DNA of 64,000 nt from assembly GCF_001269925.1 (NCBI RefSeq), contig NZ_LHVO01000060.1:62001-126000 (forward strand), in the 5' to 3' direction. This DNA comes from Pseudomonas sp. MIACH. Lineage in GTDB: Bacteria > Pseudomonadota > Gammaproteobacteria > Pseudomonadales > Pseudomonadaceae. Every line of letters begins with the position of its first letter. Position 1 is the first letter of the stretch. Below, piece after piece: positions 16,162-24,901 of this stretch. The notes beneath the pieces are model-generated. The model did no database searches, was not told the origin of the DNA, and saw nothing but the letters and a program-made list of their open reading frames with translations. The position numbers and the translations under genes were made by a program.

Positions 16162-17280
16162 ATGTCAAACCCTGATACCAGCATTTTATTCCGTCCTTTT
16201 TCCATCGGGTCACTTGAGTTGAAAAACCGGATTGTCATGGCGCCGATGACTAGGCAATTTTCGCCGGACGGCGTCCCCGGCGAAGCGAGCGCTGCATATT
16301 ACCGGCGGCGCGCGGAAGGTCGTGCCGGATTAATCTTGTCAGAAGGGACCGTTATCGATCGTCCCGCTTCACGTAACGGTTCCGGTATTCCTTTTTTCCA
16401 CGGTGAAGCAGCGCTGGCCGGATGGAAGAACGTGATCGATTCTGTCCACAATGCGGGTGGCCGTATGGGGCCGCAGCTCTGGCACACCGGTGCAGTGCGT
16501 GACGTCAGCGGCTGGGAGCCAGATGCGCCGGTGGAAAGTCCATCTGGCCTCGATTCGCCAAACGACCCACGCGGTGTGGCGATGAGCGAAGAGGATATTG
16601 CAGATACAGTTGCTGCTTTCGCCAAGGCAGCAGCGGATGCCAAACGCCTGGGTTTCGACACCGTTGAAATCCATGGGGCTCATGGCTATTTGATCGATCA
16701 GTTTTTCTGGGGCGGCACCAATCAGCGCACCGATCGCTACGGTGGACCGACGATCAAGGAGCGCTCGCGCTTTGCCGCTGAGATTGTCTCTGCTGTTCGT
16801 CATGCGGTCGGCCCCGAATTCCCAATCATCATGCGCGTCAGCCAGTGGAAACAGCAGGACTTTGCGGTGCGCATTGCAGAGACCCCAGCAGCGATGGAAG
16901 ACTGGCTACTGCCGTTGGTTCAGGCAGGCGTTGATGTTCTGCATTGTTCGCAGCGACGCTTCTGGGACCCTGAGTTTCCCGAAATTGACGGTGAGAACGG
17001 ACTCAATTGCGCGGGCTGGGCGAAGAAAGTCACTGGAGCCACAACCATCAGCGTCGGCTCGGTCGGGCTGGATAATGATGTTACTCATGCATTCGCCGGC
17101 CAGGGATCAACGCCTGCGAGTCTGGATCGGCTCGTCGAGCGTATGGAGCGCGAAGAGTTTGATCTGATCGCAGTAGGGCGAGTTTTGCTGAGTGACAAGG
17201 ATTGGGTCGCCAAAGTGGAAAAAGGCAATTACGCGGATCTGAAGGGCTTCAATCCGGCGTCTTTAGCCGAATTGATTTGA
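16162..17280 (+). CDS. NADH:flavin oxidoreductase, Old Yellow Enzyme family
   Basis: A 372-residue FMN-dependent ene-reductase. It starts with the family's LFRPFSIGSLELKNRIVMAP phrase. HGAHGYLIDQFF (about 173-184) holds the histidine pair that binds the substrate carbonyl, followed by TNQRTDRYGG. The FMN-phosphate region is ISVGSVG and IAVGRVLLSD near the end. Start 16162 has GGAG upstream; the longer frame from 16102 runs into the promoter. Such enzymes reduce alpha,beta-unsaturated carbonyls or nitro compounds. Divergent HxlR control is likely. Confidence 0.92.
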   Translation: MSNPDTSILFRPFSIGSLELKNRIVMAPMTRQFSPDGVPGEASAAYYRRRAEGRAGLILSEGTVIDRPASRNGSGIPFFHGEAALAGWKNVIDSVHNAGGRMGPQLWHTGAVRDVSGWEPDAPVESPSGLDSPNDPRGVAMSEEDIADTVAAFAKAAADAKRLGFDTVEIHGAHGYLIDQFFWGGTNQRTDRYGGPTIKERSRFAAEIVSAVRHAVGPEFPIIMRVSQWKQQDFAVRIAETPAAMEDWLLPLVQAGVDVLHCSQRRFWDPEFPEIDGENGLNCAGWAKKVTGATTISVGSVGLDNDVTHAFAGQGSTPASLDRLVERMEREEFDLIAVGRVLLSDKDWVAKVEKGNYADLKGFNPASLAELI

Positions 17281-18088
17281 GTCTTATACCGGAGCGGAGA
17301 TGTTATGCCGCGACGGTTTTAATCTCAGGGAATCAGAGGCTGAACGTCGGTTTTCCGAGTTCGAGTCGTAATCCGTTGTTGAGTACAGCATGCACCGTTT
17401 CAATGACTGACTTTTTACGACCACTCAACATCCGACGATGACAGGGGAGCGGGCATCTACGTGCGAGTCGTAGATGTCCGTTGGTAGTGGGTGATACGAC
17501 GTCTCCACGAATGATCCGACGCTTCTGGACAAAAGCGCTCACTCGTATTGATGTCGTCGTCTTACGCTATGTCAAGAATCCCGAATCCCGAGAATACAGA
17601 ACAGAAGAGGCACGTTATTTTTCGTTATTCTCTTTAGGAATAAGCATAATAAAATATATTCCTTGATCGTATTAATCATCATGCTACCTTGCTGTCACCG
17701 GACCGCCGGATATGTTCAATCCTATTGTTATGGTACGACTATGTCCGGCGCCCGAATCTTCCAAATCAGCCTTGAGGCTCTGTCGCATGACGGCGCCCAC
17801 GCGGCGATTTATCACGCCGGCAATCTGCGCATCAGTTCTTTTTCCTCCATTGCCGTTCCATTCGTTACCGGCAAACCCCTCCCTTGTCAGGCCAACAGCG
17901 AAGCCTGCAGTGCAATCAGCGAAGGCCTGGCGTTTCTTCTCTACGCCATGTGAATCATCGTTGTTGCGCACTTCCATACCGTCAGTCCAGCCAATCATCT
18001 TCCGGTAATACCCCGTCTATGGGGTTGCAGCCTGAAGTGTGAGTGATTGGGCGTCTGTTCCGAGCAAGACCTATCACGATTGACAACA
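17281..18088. other. Gene-poor 800-bp region
   Basis: No gene can be supported here. Open frames exist on both strands over 17663-17998, but none has a recognisable domain plus a good ribosome binding site. The longest minus-strand one (17684-17998, glycine- and asparagine-rich) and the plus-strand ones may be relics. The region holds a hairpin with arms CATCTAC/GTAGATG (17454-17476), and AGGAATA...TATTCCT (17636-17663) in an AT-rich, promoter-like tract. Confidence 0.4.
17636..17663. promoter_or_regulatory. AT-rich inverted repeat in the gene-poor region
   Basis: AGGAATA (17636-17642) and TATTCCT (17657-17663) are perfect inverted arms around an AT-only-like spacer (AGCATAATAAAATA). The surrounding 60 bp is the AT-richest stretch nearby. 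It could be a promoter operator for something downstream, but the next supported gene starts 425 bp away. Confidence 0.3.
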
Positions 18089-19033
18089 ATGCCAAACTAT
18101 CTGGATGAAGCTCATCGAGCTGAAATCGCTAAGCTGAGCACTACCGTAACGAGTAAAACTGAATGGCCCACCTGGCTTTTGTTAGTCGGGTTCTATCTGG
18201 CTTGGGCGTTTATTATTTTTTGTGGGAGCGTACTTGGCGAAGTACTCAGCCTCGTCCTGTTGATTCCACTGGTTGTGCTGTGGATGTCGATTCAGCATGA
18301 GCTTATCCACGGTCATCCAACGCGTTGGGCTGGCATCAATAAAGCCCTGGGATTTCTGCCATTTGCCGTGTGGTATCCCTACGACATCTATAGGGACACT
18401 CATTTGGCGCATCACCACGACGAGGCGTTGACGGTGCCGGGCCAAGATCCGGAAAGTCGTTATGTCACCGGTGCTGTTTGGTTGCGCTCGCCTCGCTATA
18501 TCAGAACGTTGTTATGGGTAAACAAGACCGTGGGTGGTCGTTTGCTTATGGGCGCTCCGTTGGCGGTGATAACCCTCGTGGGCAGTGAGATCGGAGGGCT
18601 GTTTCACACCGGGCGAATCGCTTGGCGGATGTGGGTTGCTCATCTACTAAGTGTTGGCGTAGTGCTGGCCTTGGTTGAGCAATACAGCGCCATCAGTGCC
18701 ATGCAGTACCTATTCCTGGTGTCGCTGCCGGCCTTGTCGATTGCCATGATCCGGTCGTTTTACGAACATCGTCCGTCAACGCTTCCGCAACACCGCACGG
18801 TTATCAATGAATCGTCGGGGCTGTTGAGTTGGCTGTTTCTCAACCTCAATCTTCACCTGGTTCATCACGATCTTCCCGGTTTGCCCTGGTTTTACTTACC
18901 CAGGGTGTATAGAGCCAGGCGTGAACAATGGATCGCGCGAAACAATGGCTATGTCATTCATGGCTACTTCCAGTTATTGCAGAAACATCTGGTCAGTCCC
19001 GTGGATTGTCCTCGCCATCCTGCTGAGCACTAA
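18089..19033 (+). CDS. Membrane fatty-acid desaturase / hydroxylase family protein
   Basis: A 314-residue integral membrane di-iron oxygenase-like protein. Three histidine boxes are visible: HELIHGH (about 71-77), HLAHHHD (about 107-113) and HLVHHD (about 261-266). Hydrophobic segments at about 29-66 and 155-230 place them on the cytoplasmic face. The start at 18089 is the ATG before NYLDEAH; the frame opens earlier at 18047. It is 30 bp upstream of the ABC importer genes, so it is probably cotranscribed with them, suggesting that it oxidises or desaturates the imported compound rather than membrane lipid. That role is inference. Confidence 0.85.
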   Translation: MPNYLDEAHRAEIAKLSTTVTSKTEWPTWLLLVGFYLAWAFIIFCGSVLGEVLSLVLLIPLVVLWMSIQHELIHGHPTRWAGINKALGFLPFAVWYPYDIYRDTHLAHHHDEALTVPGQDPESRYVTGAVWLRSPRYIRTLLWVNKTVGGRLLMGAPLAVITLVGSEIGGLFHTGRIAWRMWVAHLLSVGVVLALVEQYSAISAMQYLFLVSLPALSIAMIRSFYEHRPSTLPQHRTVINESSGLLSWLFLNLNLHLVHHDLPGLPWFYLPRVYRARREQWIARNNGYVIHGYFQLLQKHLVSPVDCPRHPAEH

Positions 19034-19063
19034 CACTAGGCAAGCTAATAGGGCGTCGGAAAA

Positions 19064-20095
19064 ATGATACGTTTTGAAGCCATCAGGAAAACTCATAAAG
19101 GCAGCCCGCGAATGGCCGTGAGCGATTTAACGCTTCACGTCCGAGAGGGTGAGATCTGTGTATTTGTCGGGCCCAGTGGATGCGGCAAAACCACCATTTT
19201 GCGCATGATCAACAGGCTGGATACCCAGGACAGTGGCCGCATCTGTGTCAATGGCGTGGCGACCGATGAACTTGACGTCGTTACGCTACGCCGTGGCATT
19301 GGTTTCATGATGCAGAGCGCAGCCTTATTTCCTCACCAGACGGTTGCCGAAAATATTGGCGCAGTCCCGCGGCTGCTGGGCTGGAGCAAACATAAAATTC
19401 GCCAGCGCGTGAGCGAACTCATCTCCCTGGTTGGGCTTCAGCCGGAATTTCTGGACCGCTACCCTAATCAGCTGTCGGGCGGACAGCAAAGCCGTGTCGC
19501 CCTGGCGCGGGCATTGGCCTCGGACCCACCGGTTGTATTGATGGACGAACCCTTTGCCGCGCTTGATCCGGTGATACGCGAGCGACTGCAGGATGAACTG
19601 GTTGCACTTCAGAGACGTTTGCATAAAACCATTATCCTGGTGACCCATGATATGGAGGAGGCCATCAAGATTGGTGATCGGATTGCCATCTTCGAGGGCG
19701 AAGGAAAACTTGTTCAGTTCGATACCCCTCACAACATCCTTGCCCATCCTGCCAGCGAGTTTGTGAAGAACTTTATCGGCAAAGATCCGCTGTTAAAAAG
19801 ACTTTCGCTGATGAAGGTTTCTGATCTTCCGGTGGATGAGGTCAGTTGTGAATTCAAACTTCTCCTGGATGACAAGTCCAACCCGTTGAAGTGGGTCAGT
19901 GAATCGGACGTGGCTGTTCCGGAGCTGACCACGGTGTCGAGTCACGACTCATTGCATCACGCCCTGGTTAAAATTCTAACGGCACCGATCGGTGTGGTTG
20001 TTCGCGTGGACGAGGCGGGCGGTTACGAAGGTTGCCTGTCGATTGCCAGCCTTCACAGCGCACTCAATGAGCGCCGCTTCGGAAGTGCGCAATGA
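19064..20095 (+). CDS. ABC importer ATPase, OpuCA/ProV type
   Basis: A 343-residue ATPase. Walker A is GPSGCGKTT (about 37-45), the signature LSGGQQSR (about 139-146), Walker B VVLMDEP (about 158-164), and the switch histidine is in ILVTHDMEEA. A C-terminal part of about 100 residues follows, in the place where OpuCA/ProV proteins carry regulatory CBS-like segments. It overlaps the next permease gene in an ATGA (20092-20095). Partner of the two permeases and the binding protein, for quaternary-amine-like or other small solutes. Confidence 0.93.
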   Translation: MIRFEAIRKTHKGSPRMAVSDLTLHVREGEICVFVGPSGCGKTTILRMINRLDTQDSGRICVNGVATDELDVVTLRRGIGFMMQSAALFPHQTVAENIGAVPRLLGWSKHKIRQRVSELISLVGLQPEFLDRYPNQLSGGQQSRVALARALASDPPVVLMDEPFAALDPVIRERLQDELVALQRRLHKTIILVTHDMEEAIKIGDRIAIFEGEGKLVQFDTPHNILAHPASEFVKNFIGKDPLLKRLSLMKVSDLPVDEVSCEFKLLLDDKSNPLKWVSESDVAVPELTTVSSHDSLHHALVKILTAPIGVVVRVDEAGGYEGCLSIASLHSALNERRFGSAQ

Positions 20096-20721
20096 TTGAC
20101 TGGTCCTGGATCGTTGAAAACTGGCAGCAGATCGGCCAGCTGTTAATTGATCATATTCAACTGGTGACCTTGGGCCTGTGTATAGGGATGCTGTTAGCGG
20201 GTGCAATGGTGCTCTTGACGTTGTGGCAGCCAGGACTGGCGCGGCCGATGATTTATGTCTGCGGCATACTCTTTACCATTCCGTCGCTGGCACTGTTTAT
20301 TTTGATAATGCCTTTTACCGGGTTATCCAAGACCACGGCGGTCATTGGTTTGAGCCTGTATTCCTTGCTCATCGTGTTACAGAACACCTTGGCGGGACTT
20401 GCGAGTAACCCCGCGGACGTATTGGAGGAAGCCCGTGCGCTCGGGTATACGCGCATGCAGAGATTCCTCGGGGTTGAACTTCCACTGGCGCTGCCTGCTT
20501 TATTGGCAGGCTTACGAACAACCTCGGTTACTTTGGTGGGACTGGTGACTGTTACTGCCTTGATTGGACAAGGTGGACTGGGCCAGTTGTTCATTACCGG
20601 GCTGGCTCAAAGTTTCACTACACCTGTGGCAGTCAGCCTGGTCCTGACCGTGATGTTGGCGTTATGTTTTGATTTTCTGTTTTATTCAATCAATAAATGG
20701 CTGGTGCCTTGGGTGCGCTGA
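20092..20721 (+). CDS. ABC importer permease, OpuCB/ProW type (first)
   Basis: A 209-residue inner-membrane permease with about five or six helices and the EAA loop, the ATPase contact (EEARALGYTRMQRFLGVELP, about 115-134). It starts inside the ATPase stop codon, and its own stop overlaps the next permease start (TGATG at 20719-20723), so translation of all three is coupled. Confidence 0.93.
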   Translation: MIDWSWIVENWQQIGQLLIDHIQLVTLGLCIGMLLAGAMVLLTLWQPGLARPMIYVCGILFTIPSLALFILIMPFTGLSKTTAVIGLSLYSLLIVLQNTLAGLASNPADVLEEARALGYTRMQRFLGVELPLALPALLAGLRTTSVTLVGLVTVTALIGQGGLGQLFITGLAQSFTTPVAVSLVLTVMLALCFDFLFYSINKWLVPWVR

Positions 20722-21404
20722 TGAACATGATCGCAAGTGTCTACCTTTGGTTTTCTCTTCCTGATAATTGGTTGGGTGAAAACGGCATCCTGACTCGGCT
20801 GGCAGAGCATATTTATTATGTGTCCTTGAGCCTGGTTATTGCTTGCGCAATAGCGTTGCCGCTTGGCGTACTGTTGGCTAACTATCGCAAAGGCGCGCAG
20901 GTGGCGATAGGGCTGTTCAATATTGGGCGAGCATTACCTTCCCTGGGTATTGTGATACTTGCAATCATGCTCATTGGCTATGAAACCAGCACGGTGATTA
21001 TCGCGTTGGTGACCATGAGCATCCCGCCGATATTAACCAATACCTATGTTGGCATCGATCAGGTGGATTCATCTCTGAAGCAGGCTGCCAGATCGATGGG
21101 CATGCGCAGAGGGCAGATGTTTTTTCAGCTCGAGTTGCCGCTGGCTTTTCCGCTGATCTTTTCAGGGTTCCGATCAGCCCTGGTGCAACTTATCGCCACG
21201 GCCACCATCGCCGCGTATGCCGGCTTCGGTGGGCTGGGCAGGTTTCTTATTGATGGACTGGGCCGAAATGATACGCCGCAAATTATTGGCGGCGCACTGA
21301 TGGTGTCGGCACTGGCGATTGTCAGTGAGTGGGTTTGTTCAATGATAGAAACATTCATGGTTAGAAAATGGCGGGCGGGAAAAATCGAACTAAGCGCTAC
21401 ATGA
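20721..21404 (+). CDS. ABC importer permease, OpuCB/ProW type (second)
   Basis: A 227-residue permease with an EAA loop (KQAARSMGMRRGQMFFQLEL). The start at 20721 shares a base with the stop of the first permease. A second, different permease is normal in OsmY/OpuC-like and YehW/YehY-type systems, which use a heterodimeric channel. Confidence 0.92.
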   Translation: MNMIASVYLWFSLPDNWLGENGILTRLAEHIYYVSLSLVIACAIALPLGVLLANYRKGAQVAIGLFNIGRALPSLGIVILAIMLIGYETSTVIIALVTMSIPPILTNTYVGIDQVDSSLKQAARSMGMRRGQMFFQLELPLAFPLIFSGFRSALVQLIATATIAAYAGFGGLGRFLIDGLGRNDTPQIIGGALMVSALAIVSEWVCSMIETFMVRKWRAGKIELSAT

Positions 21405-21453
21405 CCTGAGGCATTTGAAAGTGTGTATTAACTCTGCAGAGGTGCAAACCCAC

Positions 21454-22359
21454 ATGAAAAACAAACAACGTTCGAAGGCTCGCTCAGCGCACTCGGTTTC
21501 ATTGCTGCTGGGGTTAGGCTTGCTGGTGGGCAGCGCGTTTGCCAGCGCTCAGTCCATCACCATTGGAGGGGCCAATTTTTCCGAGCAGACGATTCTCGCC
21601 AACATCTATGCGTCAGCCTTGAAAAATCAAGGGATAGACGTCAAGACCCGACTCAATCTCGGCAACCGCCAGATCATCGCCCAGGCCCTGGAAAACGGCG
21701 ATATAGACGTCGTACCCGAATACCTGGGGTCACTGTTGAGTTTCTATGACGACAAGACCGCCCTGACCAGCCAAAAGGAGATCCTCGGCGCTTTGCAACA
21801 GAAGTTGCCGGCGGACCTCCAGCTGCTTGAGCCTTCGTCCGCAGGCTCCATTACCGCCTGGGCTGTCACCAAAAAGACCGCAGAAAAGTACAACCTGCGC
21901 ACCTTGTCCGACCTGGCGCCCGTTTCGGGAGATTTCACCCTGGGCGGGCCTCCCGAAGTTGCCACGGCTGCGTTAGGCCTGCCCGGGTTAAAGGCGGTCT
22001 ACGGCATCAACTTCAAGAGCATCAAGTCGCTGGACATGGGCGGGCCGTTGTCGCGGCTGGCGTTGAACTCCGGCGCTATCGACGTGGCCACGGTGGTCTC
22101 CACGCAAGGCATCCTGGCGAAAGAGCCTTGGGTTGTCCTTGAGGACGACAAGCACCAACAGCCCCTGCAAAACATCACGCCACTGGGTCGCAAGGCGTTG
22201 CTGACCCCGGAAGTCACCCAGGTGCTCAACGAGGTCTCTGCAAAACTGACCGATGACGACCTCAAGCAACTCAATCGCCTGGTTGATATCGATCACAAGG
22301 ACCCCGCGAAAGTCGCGGCGCAGTGGGTCGCCGAACATACCGTCAAGACGGCCCAGTGA
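21454..22359 (+). CDS. ABC importer substrate-binding protein, OpuCC/OsmF type
   Basis: A 301-residue periplasmic glycine-betaine/choline-type binding protein. The signal peptide is basic KNKQRSKARS followed by hydrophobic LLLGLGLLVGSAFASAQ (cleavage near residue 32). The mature start ITIGGANFSEQTILANIYA is the family hallmark, and NGDIDVVPEYLGSLL follows. The ATG at 21454 is chosen because it begins the signal peptide; a TTG further up gives an unlikely leader. The ligand is not clear: the neighbouring oxygenases suggest a compound used as a nutrient instead of an osmolyte. Confidence 0.92.
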   Translation: MKNKQRSKARSAHSVSLLLGLGLLVGSAFASAQSITIGGANFSEQTILANIYASALKNQGIDVKTRLNLGNRQIIAQALENGDIDVVPEYLGSLLSFYDDKTALTSQKEILGALQQKLPADLQLLEPSSAGSITAWAVTKKTAEKYNLRTLSDLAPVSGDFTLGGPPEVATAALGLPGLKAVYGINFKSIKSLDMGGPLSRLALNSGAIDVATVVSTQGILAKEPWVVLEDDKHQQPLQNITPLGRKALLTPEVTQVLNEVSAKLTDDDLKQLNRLVDIDHKDPAKVAAQWVAEHTVKTAQ

Positions 22360-22395
22360 AAATCAATGCGACGTGGGTAAGGTCGCGGAGGCGTT

Positions 22396-23724
22396 ATGTC
22401 GAATAAAAGTATGATTTTGAATTTGTTCTTTTTTAATCCCCAGGGCGATCATCGTTTTTCCTGGCGCCACCCGCTGGCACCGACCCAAGAGATATTGACG
22501 CTGGGTTACTACGTAAAACTCGTGCAGGCGGCGGAGGCGGCGAAGTTTGATGCGGTTTTTGTCGCGGATCACGTCGCAGTCTGGGACTCCGTGGCCAGCG
22601 GGTTGAGGCACTATGCCAACGCCCGCCTGGAACCGATAACGCTGTTGTCCGCACTGGCTGCGGTTACCGAGCACATCGGGCTGATGGGCACGGCTTCGAC
22701 TTCCTATAATGAGCCCTTCAACCTCGCGCGCTATTTTGCTTCGCTGGACTACCTCAGCGCAGGGCGAGCCAGCTGGAATATCGTGACGTCCTGGCTGGAA
22801 GAGGAGGCCTCGAATTTCGGATTGTCAGGCGTAACCAAGCACGGTGATCGTTATCTGCGGGCCGAGGAATTCATCCACGTCGTCAAGCAGCTCTGGGACT
22901 CCTGGGAGGAGGGTGCGCTAGCGTTTGACAAGGGTACGGGCGACTTTGCCGACCCATCGAAAATTCACCCGATCAATCACAAAGGCGCTCATTTCAACGT
23001 ACGTGGGCCGCTTAACGTGCCGCGTCCACCCCAGGGCCATCCGGTCCTTGCCCAGGCGGGGTCTTCTGAAGCCGGTAAAAACCTGGCCGCCGCGCATGCG
23101 GACGTGCACTTCTGTTTTATCAATTCGGTCGAAGAGGGGTTGGCGTACAGGGCCGATTTGAATCGCCGACTCGAGTTGAAGGGCAGGCATTCCAGTGATC
23201 TGAAAATCATCACCGGCGTGCTTCCGGTGGTGCTCGGGGATGAGACTGAGGAGGAACGACGTCGGCACCTGGAGGACAGCCTGATTATCGATGCGGTGGC
23301 GATTGACCTGGTCTCCAGCTACACCCGCCTGGACTTGACGGGTCTATCGCCGGACGGACCATTGCCAGCGTTGCCGGATGAGTCCGAGTTTGATGGCATT
23401 CGAACTGAGCTGGCCCTGCTCAAGCAGTATGACACCTCCTTGTCCATCCGCGAAATAGGACGCCGGTTGGTCAAGAGTTCAAGTACCTGGCTGCTGATCG
23501 GAACGGCGGAGCATATTGCCGACAAGCTTTCAGCGTTATACGAGTCGAATGCCGTCGATGGCTACAACCTCATGTTTCCGTTTTTGCCCACTGACTTCGA
23601 AACATTCACCCGTGGCGTGGTGCCCTTGCTGCAAGCCAAAGGGGTGTTCCGCCAGGAATATGAACCCGGGACACTGAGGGATCGCTTGGGCTTGAAGACG
23701 CCTGCCAACCGTTTCCTGCTGTGA
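22396..23724 (+). CDS. NtaA/SnaA/DszA-family FMNH2-dependent monooxygenase
   Basis: A 442-residue bacterial luciferase-like monooxygenase. Family marks: ADHVAVWDS near 55, the EPITLLSALAAVTEHIGL strand, the SYNEPFNLARYFASLDYLS region and PVLAQAGSSEAGKNLAA in the flavin-phosphate loop. Relatives cleave nitrilotriacetate, EDTA, dibenzothiophene sulfone and similar compounds using FMNH2 from a separate reductase; no flavin reductase gene is visible next to it. It is 36 bp after the binding protein gene, so it is probably in the importer operon and acts on the imported compound. Confidence 0.9.
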   Translation: MSNKSMILNLFFFNPQGDHRFSWRHPLAPTQEILTLGYYVKLVQAAEAAKFDAVFVADHVAVWDSVASGLRHYANARLEPITLLSALAAVTEHIGLMGTASTSYNEPFNLARYFASLDYLSAGRASWNIVTSWLEEEASNFGLSGVTKHGDRYLRAEEFIHVVKQLWDSWEEGALAFDKGTGDFADPSKIHPINHKGAHFNVRGPLNVPRPPQGHPVLAQAGSSEAGKNLAAAHADVHFCFINSVEEGLAYRADLNRRLELKGRHSSDLKIITGVLPVVLGDETEEERRRHLEDSLIIDAVAIDLVSSYTRLDLTGLSPDGPLPALPDESEFDGIRTELALLKQYDTSLSIREIGRRLVKSSSTWLLIGTAEHIADKLSALYESNAVDGYNLMFPFLPTDFETFTRGVVPLLQAKGVFRQEYEPGTLRDRLGLKTPANRFLL

Positions 23725-23758
23725 TCAGCGGCAATCGCACCCTCTGAATGGATGTCAT

Positions 23759-24541
23759 ATGACCAGCGATCTATCCATGTACCTCGCTCCCGCCAGGGTT
23801 TTACAGGCACAGCACGCCTGGCTTGAGCGCATCCTGGAGATTCTCGGCGAGCGCCGAGGGCAAAAACAGATCATTGATCTCGCGGCGCACTGGCTTTCCC
23901 CGGATCTGTTGTTATCCCAGACCTGCGGCTATCCATTCGTCACGTCATTGCGGGGAAAGGTGAGGCTGATAGGGCGCCCGAGCTATGAGCTTCCCCATAG
24001 CTCGGGGGGGGATCATTGCAGTGTGCTGCTCTGCAGGGCTGATTCGGCCATGACTGACCTGGCGGGTTTCCAGGGCAGCCATGGCCTGATCAACGCCCGG
24101 GATTCCAACTCAGGAATGAATTTATTGCGCCACACGCTGGCCGGGATCAGCGACCGTGGGTTTTTCTCGACACTCACCTTCACCGGATCCCACCGGGAGA
24201 GCATGCGACGGCTGAAAGCAGGCGAGGGCGATTTGGCGTCCATCGACAGCGTCACCTACGACTATCTTGCAAGAGATCACAGTGCCGAGATCGAAGGCCT
24301 CAGGATCCTCGTGCGGAGTGCGCGCAGTCCCTGCCTGCCTTACATAACCTCGATTGGTCAAACGGCTGCGGACGCCGTTTCAATCAGGAACGCAATGAAC
24401 GAAGCCTTGGGCCAGCTTCCTGAGGTTTCCCGTGACCTAGCGATCAAGGAAGTCCTGCCGGCCAGTGAGGCTGACTATGAGTGCCTCCTGGAATATGAGC
24501 GCAGTGCGGCCAGTCGCGGCTTTTCGTTTCTGTCGTCCTGA
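23759..24541 (+). CDS. PhnD-fold substrate-binding-like protein without signal peptide
   Basis: A 260-residue protein of the phosphate/phosphonate-binding PhnD superfamily: YPFVTSLRGKVRLIGRP, a GINARDSNSGMN-like motif (LINARDSNSGMNLLRHTLAG), FTGSHRESMRRLKAGEGDLASIDSVTYD. These resemble the ligand loops of type-2 binding proteins. No N-terminal hydrophobic stretch is present, so it should stay in the cytoplasm. It follows the monooxygenase by 34 bp with no PhnC/PhnE transporter near. It may be a ligand sensor or a chaperone for the oxygenase substrate; this is unknown. Confidence 0.72.
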   Translation: MTSDLSMYLAPARVLQAQHAWLERILEILGERRGQKQIIDLAAHWLSPDLLLSQTCGYPFVTSLRGKVRLIGRPSYELPHSSGGDHCSVLLCRADSAMTDLAGFQGSHGLINARDSNSGMNLLRHTLAGISDRGFFSTLTFTGSHRESMRRLKAGEGDLASIDSVTYDYLARDHSAEIEGLRILVRSARSPCLPYITSIGQTAADAVSIRNAMNEALGQLPEVSRDLAIKEVLPASEADYECLLEYERSAASRGFSFLSS

Positions 24542-24901
24542 GCGGCGAGCCGCACCTGCTAGACCTCTCAGTCCAAGGACGGATATTTGCGCATCGCCTT
24601 GTGGGGCGCTCAATTGGCTGAAATCCTCCAAGGCCGCGCGAAGCGGGCACTTTGATACTATGATCATTGCCAATGCAGGCAAGACACTAGCGTGGTGGGC
24701 TTCAGGTTTTTCCGAAGGCAATACGTAACAACCCCGCACGTGCCATACAGGGAGACGTTCAATGCCTGCGCCAAACTTCAAAGAGTCGAAGATCTCCTAT
24801 CTGCGTGCCAACTGCTCCACCCAGATCAAGCCGTCGATCCGGACTGTCGGCAGGTGCGGGTGGATTACTGCTGGTCAATCCCAGGCGCGTCGGAGAACAG
24901 C
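24542..24901. other. 360-bp intergenic region, no gene seen
   Basis: Between the PhnD-like gene and the periplasmic binding protein gene. I find no plausible gene or strong hairpin. The promoter of the downstream sensing pair is expected here. Confidence 0.4.

Noticed and set aside
17684..17998. Glycine/asparagine-rich frame on the minus strand
   Set aside because: No recognisable domain or start site. Left as part of the unexplained region instead of a gene.
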